NCBI RefSeq assembly: GCF_964199755.1
Contig: NC_133899.1
Location: forward strand, 25,275,446 to 25,339,445
DNA from: Larus michahellis
Taxonomy: Eukaryota; Chordata; Aves; Charadriiformes; Laridae
Reading direction: 5' to 3'
DNA length: 64,000 nt
The position numbers and the translations under genes were made by a program. Below the pieces are notes generated by a model, which saw nothing but the letters and a program-made list of their open reading frames with translations, was not told where the DNA came from and ran no database searches. This document shows positions 43,301 to 54,400 of this stretch, piece by piece; position 1 is the stretch's first letter; each line of letters starts with the position of its first letter.

Positions 43301-46300
43301 CCCGAGAGAGGTGGGCTGTCCCCAGCTGGAGGAGAGATGATCAGCACAAGGTCCCACTTTGCACATGCCCTGCCTGGAAAGAAAAAAATCCCCGAACTTT
43401 AGCAATTTTGAGCAATTTTGTCTGTTTTCTGCAAAAGGGCTGGGCAGGGCTGGTGTGTCACTGGTGGGTGACGGCGATGACTGCAGGGAGGATGCGGAGA
43501 CCGACTGCCGGCCTCGTTAGGCCCTCGCTCCAATGCAGTGCCCTGTTATCCATGCAGCAGGTGGTTCTCAGACTGCCGTCTCACAGTTGCCAGCGGTTAT
43601 CTCTGTTCACATCCTGAAACAAACAAAAAAAGTTTATTTTCTGCTGCTGAGCAAACAGTGAGGTTTTTTGCAAAAAACAAACAAACAAACAAAAAAAAAC
43701 CCAACCAAGTGCCTGCTCCTACGCTGGAGGGCAACCGCAGCCGTGGTTTTCAGCCCTGCGTACGAGTGTTAGGGTGCTCCCAGCCCTGCAGAGTCACCCA
43801 GCGCCTTGGCAGGGTGACGGTGCAGATGGTCCAGGCTGGCGGCCAAGTCTGGGGGCCTCTTCTCAGGATCCCCTTCTCCTCCCAGCCACCATCTCCTGGG
43901 AAGGGGAAAGGAAGATGCCGATGAGTGCAGAAAGTGCCGGAATGCAATTCTGGCAGATGTTTTTTGGCTTTCAGGGACGCTTCTGGAGAATGCTTCCTGC
44001 AGTCCCTTGGGACGGATGGCTGAGTCCAGCCTGGGTTTGCCATGGGAGGTTTCCCCCATCGCTGTGTGCTGTGGGACCCATGTGCTGCGTGGCCTGCGAG
44101 CATCACCTCCGTCTTCGTGCCTGTAATTAGTGCATGCCGATTATTTCTGCCCATGTCAGGTGTGGGGGCAGCCGAGGGCTTGTCGGGGTGACTCAGAGTG
44201 GGTGGCGAGACAGGGCTCCTGCTTTGGCTTGGTTGTGTTTTTATTCCTCTTGCACTTCTGGCTTTGGTTTGCTTTGCTTCTTTTTTTTTGCTGCGTGAGG
44301 GAGAAGACAGCAGCGGGTGGGCGGAAGGTGGGGACGCCTTGGGGAAGCAGCCAGGCCGGCGATGGCTCTTGCCGAGCTGGGCTGTGGTCCCCGTTGTGGT
44401 CCCCGTACCCTGCCAGCACTGGCTGGGGAGTGCTGGTGGCCGGTCAGGCTGTCGGGAGGACGTGTGGCACAGCCCTCTCCTCACGCCGCCGTGACTTCAC
44501 CCATTTCCTTCCTCTCGCCGCAACCAGGAGGGCAGAATCCATGTTTCTGCGCTGCTTCTGTGCCCTGCAGGAGGTTTTGCTCATGGTGATGTGACGCCTG
44601 GCAGACTCAAGGCCCCATCCCGGCATGTCCCCATCCCAGCACATCCCCATCCCTGCTGAGCCCGCGCTTCCCATTGTGCCTGAAATCTCTGACTCATCCG
44701 TCTCGTGGCCGGGGCTGAGCTGCTCCGCTCCGGAGCAATCCCAGAGCAATCCCCGGCGTGTGGCAGGGGCAGCTGCTGCCTCCCCGGCCTTTTGGCCTTT
44801 CCGTTCCCCTCCGCAGCCTCTGGAATCGGCTGCTTCTCCTCCCACTCTGACCGGCCCCCGCGGCCCGGTGCTCCTCTGGCTCTCCTCCAGCTGACTCCCG
44901 GCCTCGGTGCAGGATTTAATCTGCCTCCGGTCCGGACCTGCCCTGCCCTGCCCGGCGGTGTCGCCCCTGGTGGGGTCGGAGATGTCCCCAGGCTGGCTGC
45001 TCCCCAGCCCACCGCGCACACCCTTGCCTGCATCCTGAGACCTGTTTTCATGCCTATAGGGTGATGCACAGACTTTTTTCCAGTGCAGGGCTCCAGGAAT
45101 CCGGTTTGAAGTCGTTAGTGACCGTTTTCAGCGTGTGATTTGGCAGCAGCCGCGCGTTTCTCTCCCTCTGCACAGGCTGGCAGCGCAGGCTCGACCTGGC
45201 CACCATGGGGTGGCCTCCAAGGGCCAGCAAAGCCATGCAGAGGCACGATGTCCAAACGTCCCTGCAGATTCCTGAGCTCCAGCCACCCTTGGTGAGCACA
45301 GGATCTCATAAAATTCCTTAAAGAGAAATAAAACAGAAAAATAACTTGGCATATGCTGTGCTGAGCATCGCTCTGGTAAGACAATCGTAGGTGGAAGGAA
45401 AGGCTTTGTGCCCGGTGGGATGTCCCGGGGGCTTCGGGCTCTGCCTCCCACTGACACTGTCTCACCCACCGCTCCCGGACCATGGCAGAGTACGAGCTCA
45501 CGAGCGAGACGCCATCAGGCAGAGGTAAATCTGGCAGCTGGGCGTGCGGCAGGGAGGAAGAACCTCCAAAAAGCCATGTTTGGGGAAGTGGCACGTCTCT
45601 GCACACCCATCCCCTTCCATGTGCCCCCGAAACCCTCCCCAGGGTGACGTCCACAGTGGAGAGCCCGTCTTAGCCATCCCTGGGTGCTGCTTCACTCTGC
45701 CAAGCATGTTCAGGTGCTAAACCCAACATGGCTGGTTTTTGGATTGTGCATCACTGTTTGGGATGTGCATGATTTTGGGGGAATTGCACCATTTTTGGGA
45801 GAGCAGTGTGGGTTCAGGCGTTGCTCTCCTGCCTTGGCTCGTGGCCTTTTCCACCGCAGGCAGGACCTGGGGACCTCCGAGGGTCGTGGCATGAGAAGCA
45901 GCCAGGTGGGATGGGGCAGGTGGGCACCATGAGCCCCACGGGAGCCAGGAGGTCTTGATTTCCTCGGCCAGTCCCGTTTTGGTGCCCAATTTCCTTTTGG
46001 TTTGAATGCAAAGAAGGAGTTAAGCAGCTACAGGCTCGTGTGGATTTGGGCCAGATATTTAAAGATCCACGGCTGGGAAAGGAAAGGGGAGGTGTGATAC
46101 TCTCCAAACGCTCTCCGCAAACACCTCGGAGGCTCCCGCTGCCGGCACCGTCCCCATGCTCCCAGCAGCGGCTGGTGGTGGAGAAGCAGAAAATGCCTTT
46201 CTCCTATTTTTAGCTCTCCGGTGGTGTCATTAGAATAATCTGGGATTGGAAAATGTTACTTGTGCAAAACTGCCCATCAAGGCAAAACTCAAAATGTAAG

Positions 46301-48249
46301 GGTCTGGGATGCTGCAGGGTAAAAGTGGTGGGGATGGAGAGGAAACGTGGCCACGGCCAGATGAGAGCTGCCCAGTGGGTGACGATGGGGACGAGCCGCT
46401 CCGAAGTGACACAGAGCAATTTAATAGACACGTCCTTAATAGCATCCCAGGGGAGGGGGGTTTAAATAGAGACGAGGCGGGTTATCCAGGCTAGTGGGAC
46501 GTGCTCAGCCCTGTGCCAGCACTGGGGACACTTTTGCAGCCTTGTCAGCGATGCCACCAGGCTCCTTGCCCTTTCCATGATGATGTCCCCATAGAGCAGC
46601 CCTTACAAAAACCCTTCTGGAGCCCGGCGCGCTGGGCATAAAATAAATCAGGAAGGGCTGAGCATTATATGAAGAACTGAGCTAAGCTGGGGAGCTCAGC
46701 AAGGCCCCGTCAGCAAATGTCCTGCTGAACCAGGACCAAACCAGTAGAAATTGCACCCATAAATCACAGCCCTCCGAGGCAGAGCTGGTGCAAGAGACGT
46801 GGCCGGGCAGGCAGAGCCCTGGGCCCCGTGGCCGCCCTCCACCCTGCGCCGGTCTCCTGCCTTCGTCCTCCTTTGCCCCTTGGACAACTTGGCAAAGTCC
46901 AAAGCTAAACATTAGCTCAGGTCTTGGAGCAGCTGCCGACGGCCGCCCTCAGCCATCCCCTGGCCAGGTTGAACCTCGTCCCCTTGGACTCAGCCTCCAC
47001 CTCCACCCATTTCTCCACCTGTTTTAAGGCGCTGCCTGGCACTCCTGCGCGCCCAACCATCATTTATGCACCTTTTCCCCCCAGTCTCTGCCCAGAAAGG
47101 CAACATTTCCCCAGTGGCACGTCCCTGGTGGTCCCCACCAAATCCCCTTTCCCAGCGCCGCACTGCCTTTACACCCTGCAGTTCCCCTTGCACCGCTCCC
47201 ACTTTCTGCCCCATGAGCTTCATCCATCCCAAAAATATCTCATTTTTACCTCCTGATCTTGCAGCTCGAGTTCATCTGCATCGCTGCCCCAGCAAAGACT
47301 GCAAATACAAACATTTTGGATGCTTATTTGGCTGCACCCCGTTCCTGGTGGGTGTTCATTGGAGCCATCCTGCATTTGCGGTACCTCCATCACGAGCCTT
47401 TTATTTTGTTATCAAACCAGATTGTGGGAAAAGCCATCGGCGGCTTTGGGAGCGCGGCCGGGTGAGAGAGCATCCTTCTTACCCCCAGCTGTCCCCTGTG
47501 CTGGCTCAATGGAGGACCAGAGCATCTTCCTCTGCCACCAGACATGTGAACCGGAGGCTCGTGGCAAACACATATTGGGTCTCGGAGGCTGAATTGGACG
47601 CGTGTGGGTGTGATGGCTGTTGTATGGCTGACATTTGGAGTGGCACCTTGGAAGCTGGTGCCACAGCCAAGTCAACTGTGAAAATGGGAAAAAAGTGTCA
47701 CCCCACGCAGAGCAACAGCCACAAGTCCCAGACCACCTCCTCTCCCTCACCCACCTTGCCCGGACCCACCTCCTGGCTATCAGAAGGTCCTTTTTTTAGG
47801 GGAATAAACCCCACAAAAGGGCAGGGCTGGCTCCTTTCCAGCCCCAGCGGTGCCACCCCCAGCACCCGTCCCTGAGGGACCCTGCGGAGGGTCCCCACGC
47901 GTGGCGGCCGCGTTGCCAGCACTGTTTGAACACCCGCCGGGGTGGGAGGGTGGAGCGTGATCGTTGCACGGTTAATTGGATTTGGCTGCTGCGACAGAAG
48001 GGCTGGGGATTAGGGTGCAGGGGAGGAATTACCAGCGGGGGCGGGAGCCGCTCTTGGGGTCTTTTGTCCCGGGGGATTATTGGTGGGGGCTGACGGACGG
48101 GGTTTGATGTCGGGTTCAGGACGGTTGGTGTAATCGCTTGTTGCAGCATTGTGGGTGGCCCCTGGGGACAGGGGGTCCCCCCCCTCCATGGACAAACCTC
48201 TGGGATCTGCTCAGGCTGAGAGCTCGGTGCTGGGGATGAAGGATGTACT
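40344..48249. other. GC-rich intergenic block, first part
   Basis: About 8 kb of GC-rich DNA with many overlapping ORFs on both strands (up to 361 codons), which is expected by chance where stop codons are rare. None has a recognisable domain. A (CAAA)n stretch lies at about 43674-43700. No gene or RNA identified. Confidence 0.65.
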
Positions 48250-48777
48250 CCCCACCTGGAGCACTGCATCCAGCTTTGGGGGCACCAACAGCAGAAGGAC
48301 ACAGAGCTGCTGGAGCAGGGCCAGAGGAGGCCCCGGAGATGCTGGGAGGGCTGGAGCCCCTCTGCTGGGAGGACAGGCTGAGAGAGCTGGGGGGGTTCAG
48401 CCTGGAGAAGAGAAGGCTCCGCGGAGACCTTCCAGCCCCTTCCAGTCCCTAAAGGGGCTCCAGGAAAGCTGGGGAGGGACTCTGGATCAGGGAGGGGAGC
48501 CATGGGACGAGGGGGAACGGTTTTAAGCTGACAGAGGGGAGATTTAGATGAGATATTAGGGAGAAATTCTTGGCTGTGAGGGTGGTGAGCCCCTGGCCCA
48601 GGTTGCCCAGAGAAGCTGTGGCTGCCCCATCCCTGGAGGTGTTCAAGGCCAGGCTGGACGGGGCTTGGAGCAACCTGGTCTGGTGGGAGGTGTCCCTGCC
48701 CAGGGCAGCGGGTGGCACTGGATGGTCTTTAAAGGTCCCTTCCAACCCAAACCATTACATGATTCTATATTTCTATG
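48250..48777 (+). mobile_element. CR1 LINE, 5'-truncated
   Basis: About 530 bp of CR1 3' sequence ending in CCATTACATGATTCTATA. Very similar to the reverse complement of the copy at 50995-51494, including long identical stretches over the conserved 3' ORF2 part. Confidence 0.94.
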
Positions 48778-50994
48778 ACTGTGTGATGCTCTGGGCACCT
48801 TTGCACGAAGGAGGCTGCTCCATCCGCCACAAAGCGATGAGAAGGGGATGTGTCCCCTGCCATGCACTCCCAAATGGATTAGCAGCTCCCGAAACCCACC
48901 CCGTGGCCACTAGCAACCGATGGAGTCATCCTTTCTTGGTGATGTCCTGTAGTATGTAGTAGCAGCCGGACATATCCTCTGTGCAGCCCTTTTTGAGCCT
49001 GTTTGGCTGTTGGTTTTGACCGTAACCACAGGGTCAGATCCTGCCCCTCCTGGGACCCAGGGTCTCTAAAGCAGACGGGGACCCTGTGGCGAGGCGGAGG
49101 CGTGAGCAGCTCTGGGGAAGGGGCTGTGCTTTTTGCTCCCATTTCTTGCTGACAAAGAGCAGCTCGGAGGTTCCCAGTGAGGTGGGAAACACCAAAAATG
49201 TCCCTTAAAGGGACTGTGGGTGCCAGCTCCAGCCCCATGTGGGGACTAGGGCATCACAGGGGGGCTCCTCTGACACCCCTGCCCTGCCATGGGGCTCCTG
49301 CTCTGCCAGAGCAGCTGAAACACCTCATTTCCATGGAAATGAGTGGGAAACGAATGGGCAGCTCCTCAAATCCTCCAGGCATTGGCCATCCTGCTGCTGA
49401 GCTTGCTGGGAGCCCGTCAGGACAACCCAACCCAGGGGGTCACACAGCACCCTGGACCCACCCAGGGCACATCCCTCAGCAGGATCATGGCGGTGCCGGC
49501 ACTTGGGATTTTGGGCGATGCTGGGCTTGGGGAGGACACCGGCTCCGCTCCAGGTGAGCCGGGAGCTGATAAACCAGCTGGAGCACGGCCGCTTCTCTGG
49601 AAAGCTGAAATTCAGGAGAAGCTGGTGGAGCCGAGAGCGGGATGTAATATGGTAGCTGGAAGTCACCAAGTCTCCTCCCTGCTCCGAGGCCGGCTGGGGC
49701 CACCTGGGGCACCCCCTGAGATGAAACGTCAGGAAAATTCCACGTGTTGTGGCAGCAACGGGGAGTCCCAGGAGAAAACCCGGGGGAGCCAGGTCAGACT
49801 GTGTCGCTGGTCACCCCTTATCTCTGCGGGGCACCTTCGGGAGCCCACCAGGCAGGCCCTCCTGTATTTATTTTGGGAGACTGGAGATAGAGCATGGCTC
49901 ATCCCTCCTGCCACCGTCCCACTGCCCGGGGTGGCACAGCCAGGAGGGGAAGCAGTAGCCGGCACACTGGCCATGCAAGCCCCATGTTGGGCTGGGGGGG
50001 GTGGCCCATGGAGCCACTGGGGACAGCCTGAGCCGTGCTGGGCGGGTTGGAGCAGTCCGGGAACAGGTAATACCTGCTGCACCTCATGGCGGGGATCACG
50101 GGCGCTGCCGACGGGGCGTGCACCAACGCGGGACCGGTAAAACCCCACGGCCGAGCTCCCAGCCGGTTTCAGCCATAAAAAACCAGGAGGCTGAGCAGCA
50201 GAGGGGGTCAGGGGGAAGCCCTTCGTATCCACCGTCGGTTTGCTCCAGGTTGTCGGCAAAGCAAACGCCGTGGCATTTGATGCCTGAGGCTGACCGGGAA
50301 GCTTCAAGATATCTCCTTTTCCACCCAAATCCCCAGTTCGCAGCCGAACCCCAACCGCAGCGGGGTTGGGCAAAGGCAAGAGGGTGATTCACCGAGGGGC
50401 AAAGCCGGATGCTGCCGTAGGGACTGGGATGCAACAGGCAGCTGTGGTGCCGCACGCCGGCGTGCAGTGGGTACCAGCGCGGGGTCTGCTCCCAGCCCAA
50501 CAAACGCCTTTTGTCAACAGGTTTTTGACTGTATCAAAATGCGGGAGAGCGAGCGGCACAGTTTTACGCCACGGAAAGCGGCGCTCGGCATCAACCGTGC
50601 AGGAGTTAATTGGTTTTCTTTATGCTAATTGCAAGGGGAAGTGAAGAATGCCCTTAATTGGAGGGCAGATCAGCCGTGCAGAACAGGCTCAATTTACCAA
50701 CCCATGCACAAAAATCCCAGCTCTCACCCTTGCCATAGCAACAGGGAAATGCAGGATATATTGCTCATCCAGCCAAAAAAACACCCAGGATGCCCTGCCC
50801 GGGGACATGCATTATCTTCACCAACGGACGGGCCCTCCCTGGACATCCCTACAGGGAAAATTAAGACTCAAAGCAATATTTGCCGGTGTTTAAAAGGCTC
50901 TGGGGAGGTTGCAAGGATGGTTGGCTTTGCCTCGTGCTTAGGAACCCTGATGGGGTCATGGGGTCTGATGGGATCCGTCTTGGCTGGAGGCGCA
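48778..50994. other. Spacer between the inverted CR1 copies
   Basis: About 2.2 kb, GC-rich, no recognised gene. It contains an AT-rich island (about 50604-50640) with TTAATTGG and ATGCTAAT, motifs resembling homeodomain and octamer sites. Confidence 0.6.
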
Positions 50995-51494
50995 GAATCA
51001 TAGAATCATCAAATGGTTGAGTGGGAAGGGACCTTAAAGACCATCCTGTTCCACCCCCTGCCCTGGGCAGGGACACCTCCCACCAGACCAGGTTGCTCCA
51101 AGCCCCGTCCAGCCTGGCCTTGAAACCCTCCAGGGATGGGGCAGCCACAGCTTCTCTGGGCAACCTGGGCCAGGGGCTCACCACCCTCATAGCCAAGAAT
51201 TTCTTCCTCAGATCCCATCTAAATCTCCCCTCTGTCAGTTTAAAACCATTCCCTCTTGTCCTATGGCTCCCCTCCCTGATCCAGAGTCCCTCCCCAGCTT
51301 TCCTGGAGCCCCTTTAGGGACTGGAAGGGGCTGGAAGGTCTCCGCGGAGCCTTCTCTTCTCCAGGCTGAACCCCCCCCAGCTCTCTCAGCCTGTCCTCCC
51401 AGCAGAGGGGCTCCAGCCCTCCCAGCATCTCCGGGGCCTCCTCTGGCCCTGCTCCAACAGCTCCGTGTCCTTCTGCTGTTGGTGGCCCCAGAGA
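50995..51494 (-). mobile_element. CR1 LINE, 5'-truncated, inverted relative to the 48.3-kb copy
   Basis: Begins on the + strand with AGAATCATAGAATCATCAAA (reversed CR1 tail) and runs to the GGTGGCCCCAGAG region. By eye it is highly similar to the 48250-48777 copy over nearly its whole length. Confidence 0.94.
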
Positions 51495-54400
51495 CAAAGT
51501 GATTTATTTTTCCAGCTCTCGCAGCCTCTGGTCAACCAGCTTTGGACCGAGCCCCTCACTGGGCTGACACCAAAGGTCAGGTGGTATTTGGGATGGGGAG
51601 GGAGCACAGTGTGGCAAGAACCCCCTTTTTTTGGCCCTAAGAATAGTGGAATAATAAATAATAATTAGAAATCCCTATTGCAAAGCAAACTTCTGCACAA
51701 ATTAGCTGGTTTTGGGAAACAAAGCACTTGCTGCCAGCTCCCTCGCCAGCTGTTTTGGAGGGATGGGGAGACCCCCGTGAGCCCATCGGCTTCACGACTG
51801 GCAGTGAAATTTGGGAGCAGAGAGGGGCTTTGAAGAGAGCCTGGGTTTCGCCTCCGCAGCCGCTCCCAGGAGGAATTTAGATGTTTTCTCCTCCTTCCAA
51901 GCCTGAAACATCCCCGCCGGGATGGCTGGTTCCACAGGTCAAAAAAAGCCGTGTGAGTATGAAAATCATCTTGAGAAGAGCTGAAACTTAATTAGGTCAC
52001 ATCCTTTAAGAGCAACTTTTGATCCGGCGATGCAAATCGCAGCCTGCCGTCGTGCACTCTCCCGGCCTGGCGAAACCCTCGGCCCGTCCTTCTGCCGAAA
52101 TCGGGGTTTGCTCCTGGATTCAACATCTTTCTGCCTCTGACGGCATCCTGTCCCAGCTACAGGGACTTTGCAGAGCCACGTCCTGCAGGCACTGCCGGCT
52201 CTGCCGACCTTCCTGCTTTCGTTTTAGCTGCACTTTACGTGTAAGACACATTCAAGAGATAAAAGAAGGGAAGATGGGGGGACACACACACGGGTGGCAC
52301 TGGGGGACGAGGCATCCCAGTGTCAGGGTGGGAAATGGGGGCTTGCTGGCACACCGTTAAACCAAAGCTCCTTAAGCAACCTCAGCCGAGGAAGGAGAAT
52401 CGCTCTAATTTACAGCTTTGCACACTGAGGCGCTCTCTGGAAAATATGAAGGCGGTTAATGAGGAAAGCACGCCCGTGTGATTTCCCTCTGACACCGAAC
52501 AGCTGGGGAAAAACTCAGGAAAACTTGGTGTCCCTCCGGCTTGCTGGAAGGAGGAACCCTCCTGCGGTTCTGTTGTGGGGTGTCAGCCTGGCTGGGCCTG
52601 AGGCGAGACCGTGTCCCCCCCCGTCCCCGGACTGCGGTGGGGACGATGCTCATCGGCACCAGGGACAAAATCAATCCCGGGGTCGGTGCCGTCGCTCCCA
52701 CTGGAGGTTTCCCAAGGAGGCGACCGGGCACGGTCAGCCTCCCGGGTGTGGGACTTGGGTCAATAGTGATGCCATTGATTGAGGAGTGACGTGATTGCCG
52801 GCGCCGGTATTTGCTCTCCGGCTTTGCGGCGCTGAGATTTGACACCCCCTGCCCCCGGCAATGGCTCTGTGCAGGGGCTGGTCCACATGTCGCAGCACCC
52901 TTCTTTTGGGGAAAAAAACCACAGTGTTTTTACACGATGTGCTGTCCAGGAGACTGCGTAAAACCACGGGGAGGGCTTGCTGCTGCCGTCCCCGCGCGAC
53001 CCTTTTGGATTTCTCAGGATCCCCCAAACCTCTTGCAGCCTCTGGGATCAAACTCTCCACTTCCAACTCTGCAGCCTCTGGAAAAACGAAAGGAAAACCT
53101 TCTCCCAACCCCACCAGCGGCTTTTTCCACCAGATACCTGTGATCCAGCCTCCTGCGACCCCCACTTCAGACGCCTCAGCTATTTGCAGACATACACGTG
53201 CTTTTAGGTCTTGGTTTGGGAGGAGACAGCAGGGCCACAGCTATATTGCTTGGCAACAGATTTCCTTCCGAAAAAAAATAAAAAAACACCACCCAACCCA
53301 ACCCCAACCCAAGCATTATATATAATTCAGTGGAAAGGCCTGCAGGCAACGCCCTGCAAACGCTGCCGGGGCAGTCGGAGCTGTGAGAGCTTTGTGGAGG
53401 GGATATTTTGGGAAGACGGGGGCTGGTGCCAGGAAGACAGGGCTGCTGAGACGGAGGGGGTTGCTCCCAAGGCTTCACACTCCTGTAAAGAGAGGGCAGA
53501 AGCGCCCAGATCCAGCCCTTGAGTCTCCCACAAACCAAGAGAGGATGGTACCCAAAAAAACACCCCACAGCCCCAGGAGCCACGGCAGAGACATTTTTTC
53601 CTTGACGTGACCCCCCGCCCCCAGCAGCCATCAAGCAGCATAAAGGGCCTTTAGCTTAAGCAAAGAAGGGGATGCTGTGGCTTGAGCATGAAGGTTTTGC
53701 CCCGGAGTAAAACACCGGCTCCGAACAGGCGTCACTGGCCTCAGGATTGGGAAGTCCATGAGGGACCAGGTCGGGCTCCGCAGCCTCGGCTCACGACCGT
53801 CCCCATCTCCTCCGGGGTTTCAGCCAGCACCAGCCTCCCTGCGGACACCGGCAGTGGTTAAGCGGCACGAGAAGGGGATGCTTTTAGCTGGGGATCCATC
53901 GATAAACCTTTTCAATAAACTTTATATATATATATAAACACTTTAAGCTAGCAGCAGTCATTGGGGTTTTTTCCGCTTTCACTTGCAGCGTGCAAAGGCA
54001 GAAAGCAGCATTTGGGCAGCTTTCCTGTTTGCGTGTCGCTGCCAGCGGGACATTATGTTGGGAGATGTGACTATAAAAAACAGACGGATGCCCACAGGCA
54101 GAATTGAGTGCAGAAAGGGTCCCTCCGCCACCACGTCCCCCCTTCTTGGCCACCCTGTCGCGGGCTTTCCCAGCTGCTCTCCCCCGGTTTGGGACTGGGA
54201 TGGGTTGGGGGTGCACAGAGATCCTCCAAGCTTGGCAAAAGCAGTGCTGGTGCTGCTGCGCCGAGCTCCAGCGGCTGTCTCCAGCAGCGTGATGCTTCGC
54301 CGCCGGCCGTGCGGAGCAGGAGGAGCGTGAGCTCACCCCCAGAGTTACATTTAGATCTAATTTACATCCATGTTTAAAGGCATTTCGCATCCATCCCCAT

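Noticed and set aside
43750-44484. 244-codon ORF, − strand
   Set aside because: Same chance-ORF pattern in GC-rich sequence; several competing frames on both strands.
47066-47875. 269-codon ORF, + strand
   Set aside because: No domain, biased composition, and its neighbourhood is full of similar two-strand ORFs.
47796-48503. 235-codon − strand ORF and related ORFs with residues such as MAPLPDPESLPSFPGAPLGTG
   Set aside because: These recur at every CR1 copy and are antisense readings of CR1 sequence, not genes.
53288-53312. CCAAC-rich stretch as an interstitial telomere repeat
   Set aside because: The unit is CCCAAC/CCAAC and not CCCTAA, and it is very short.
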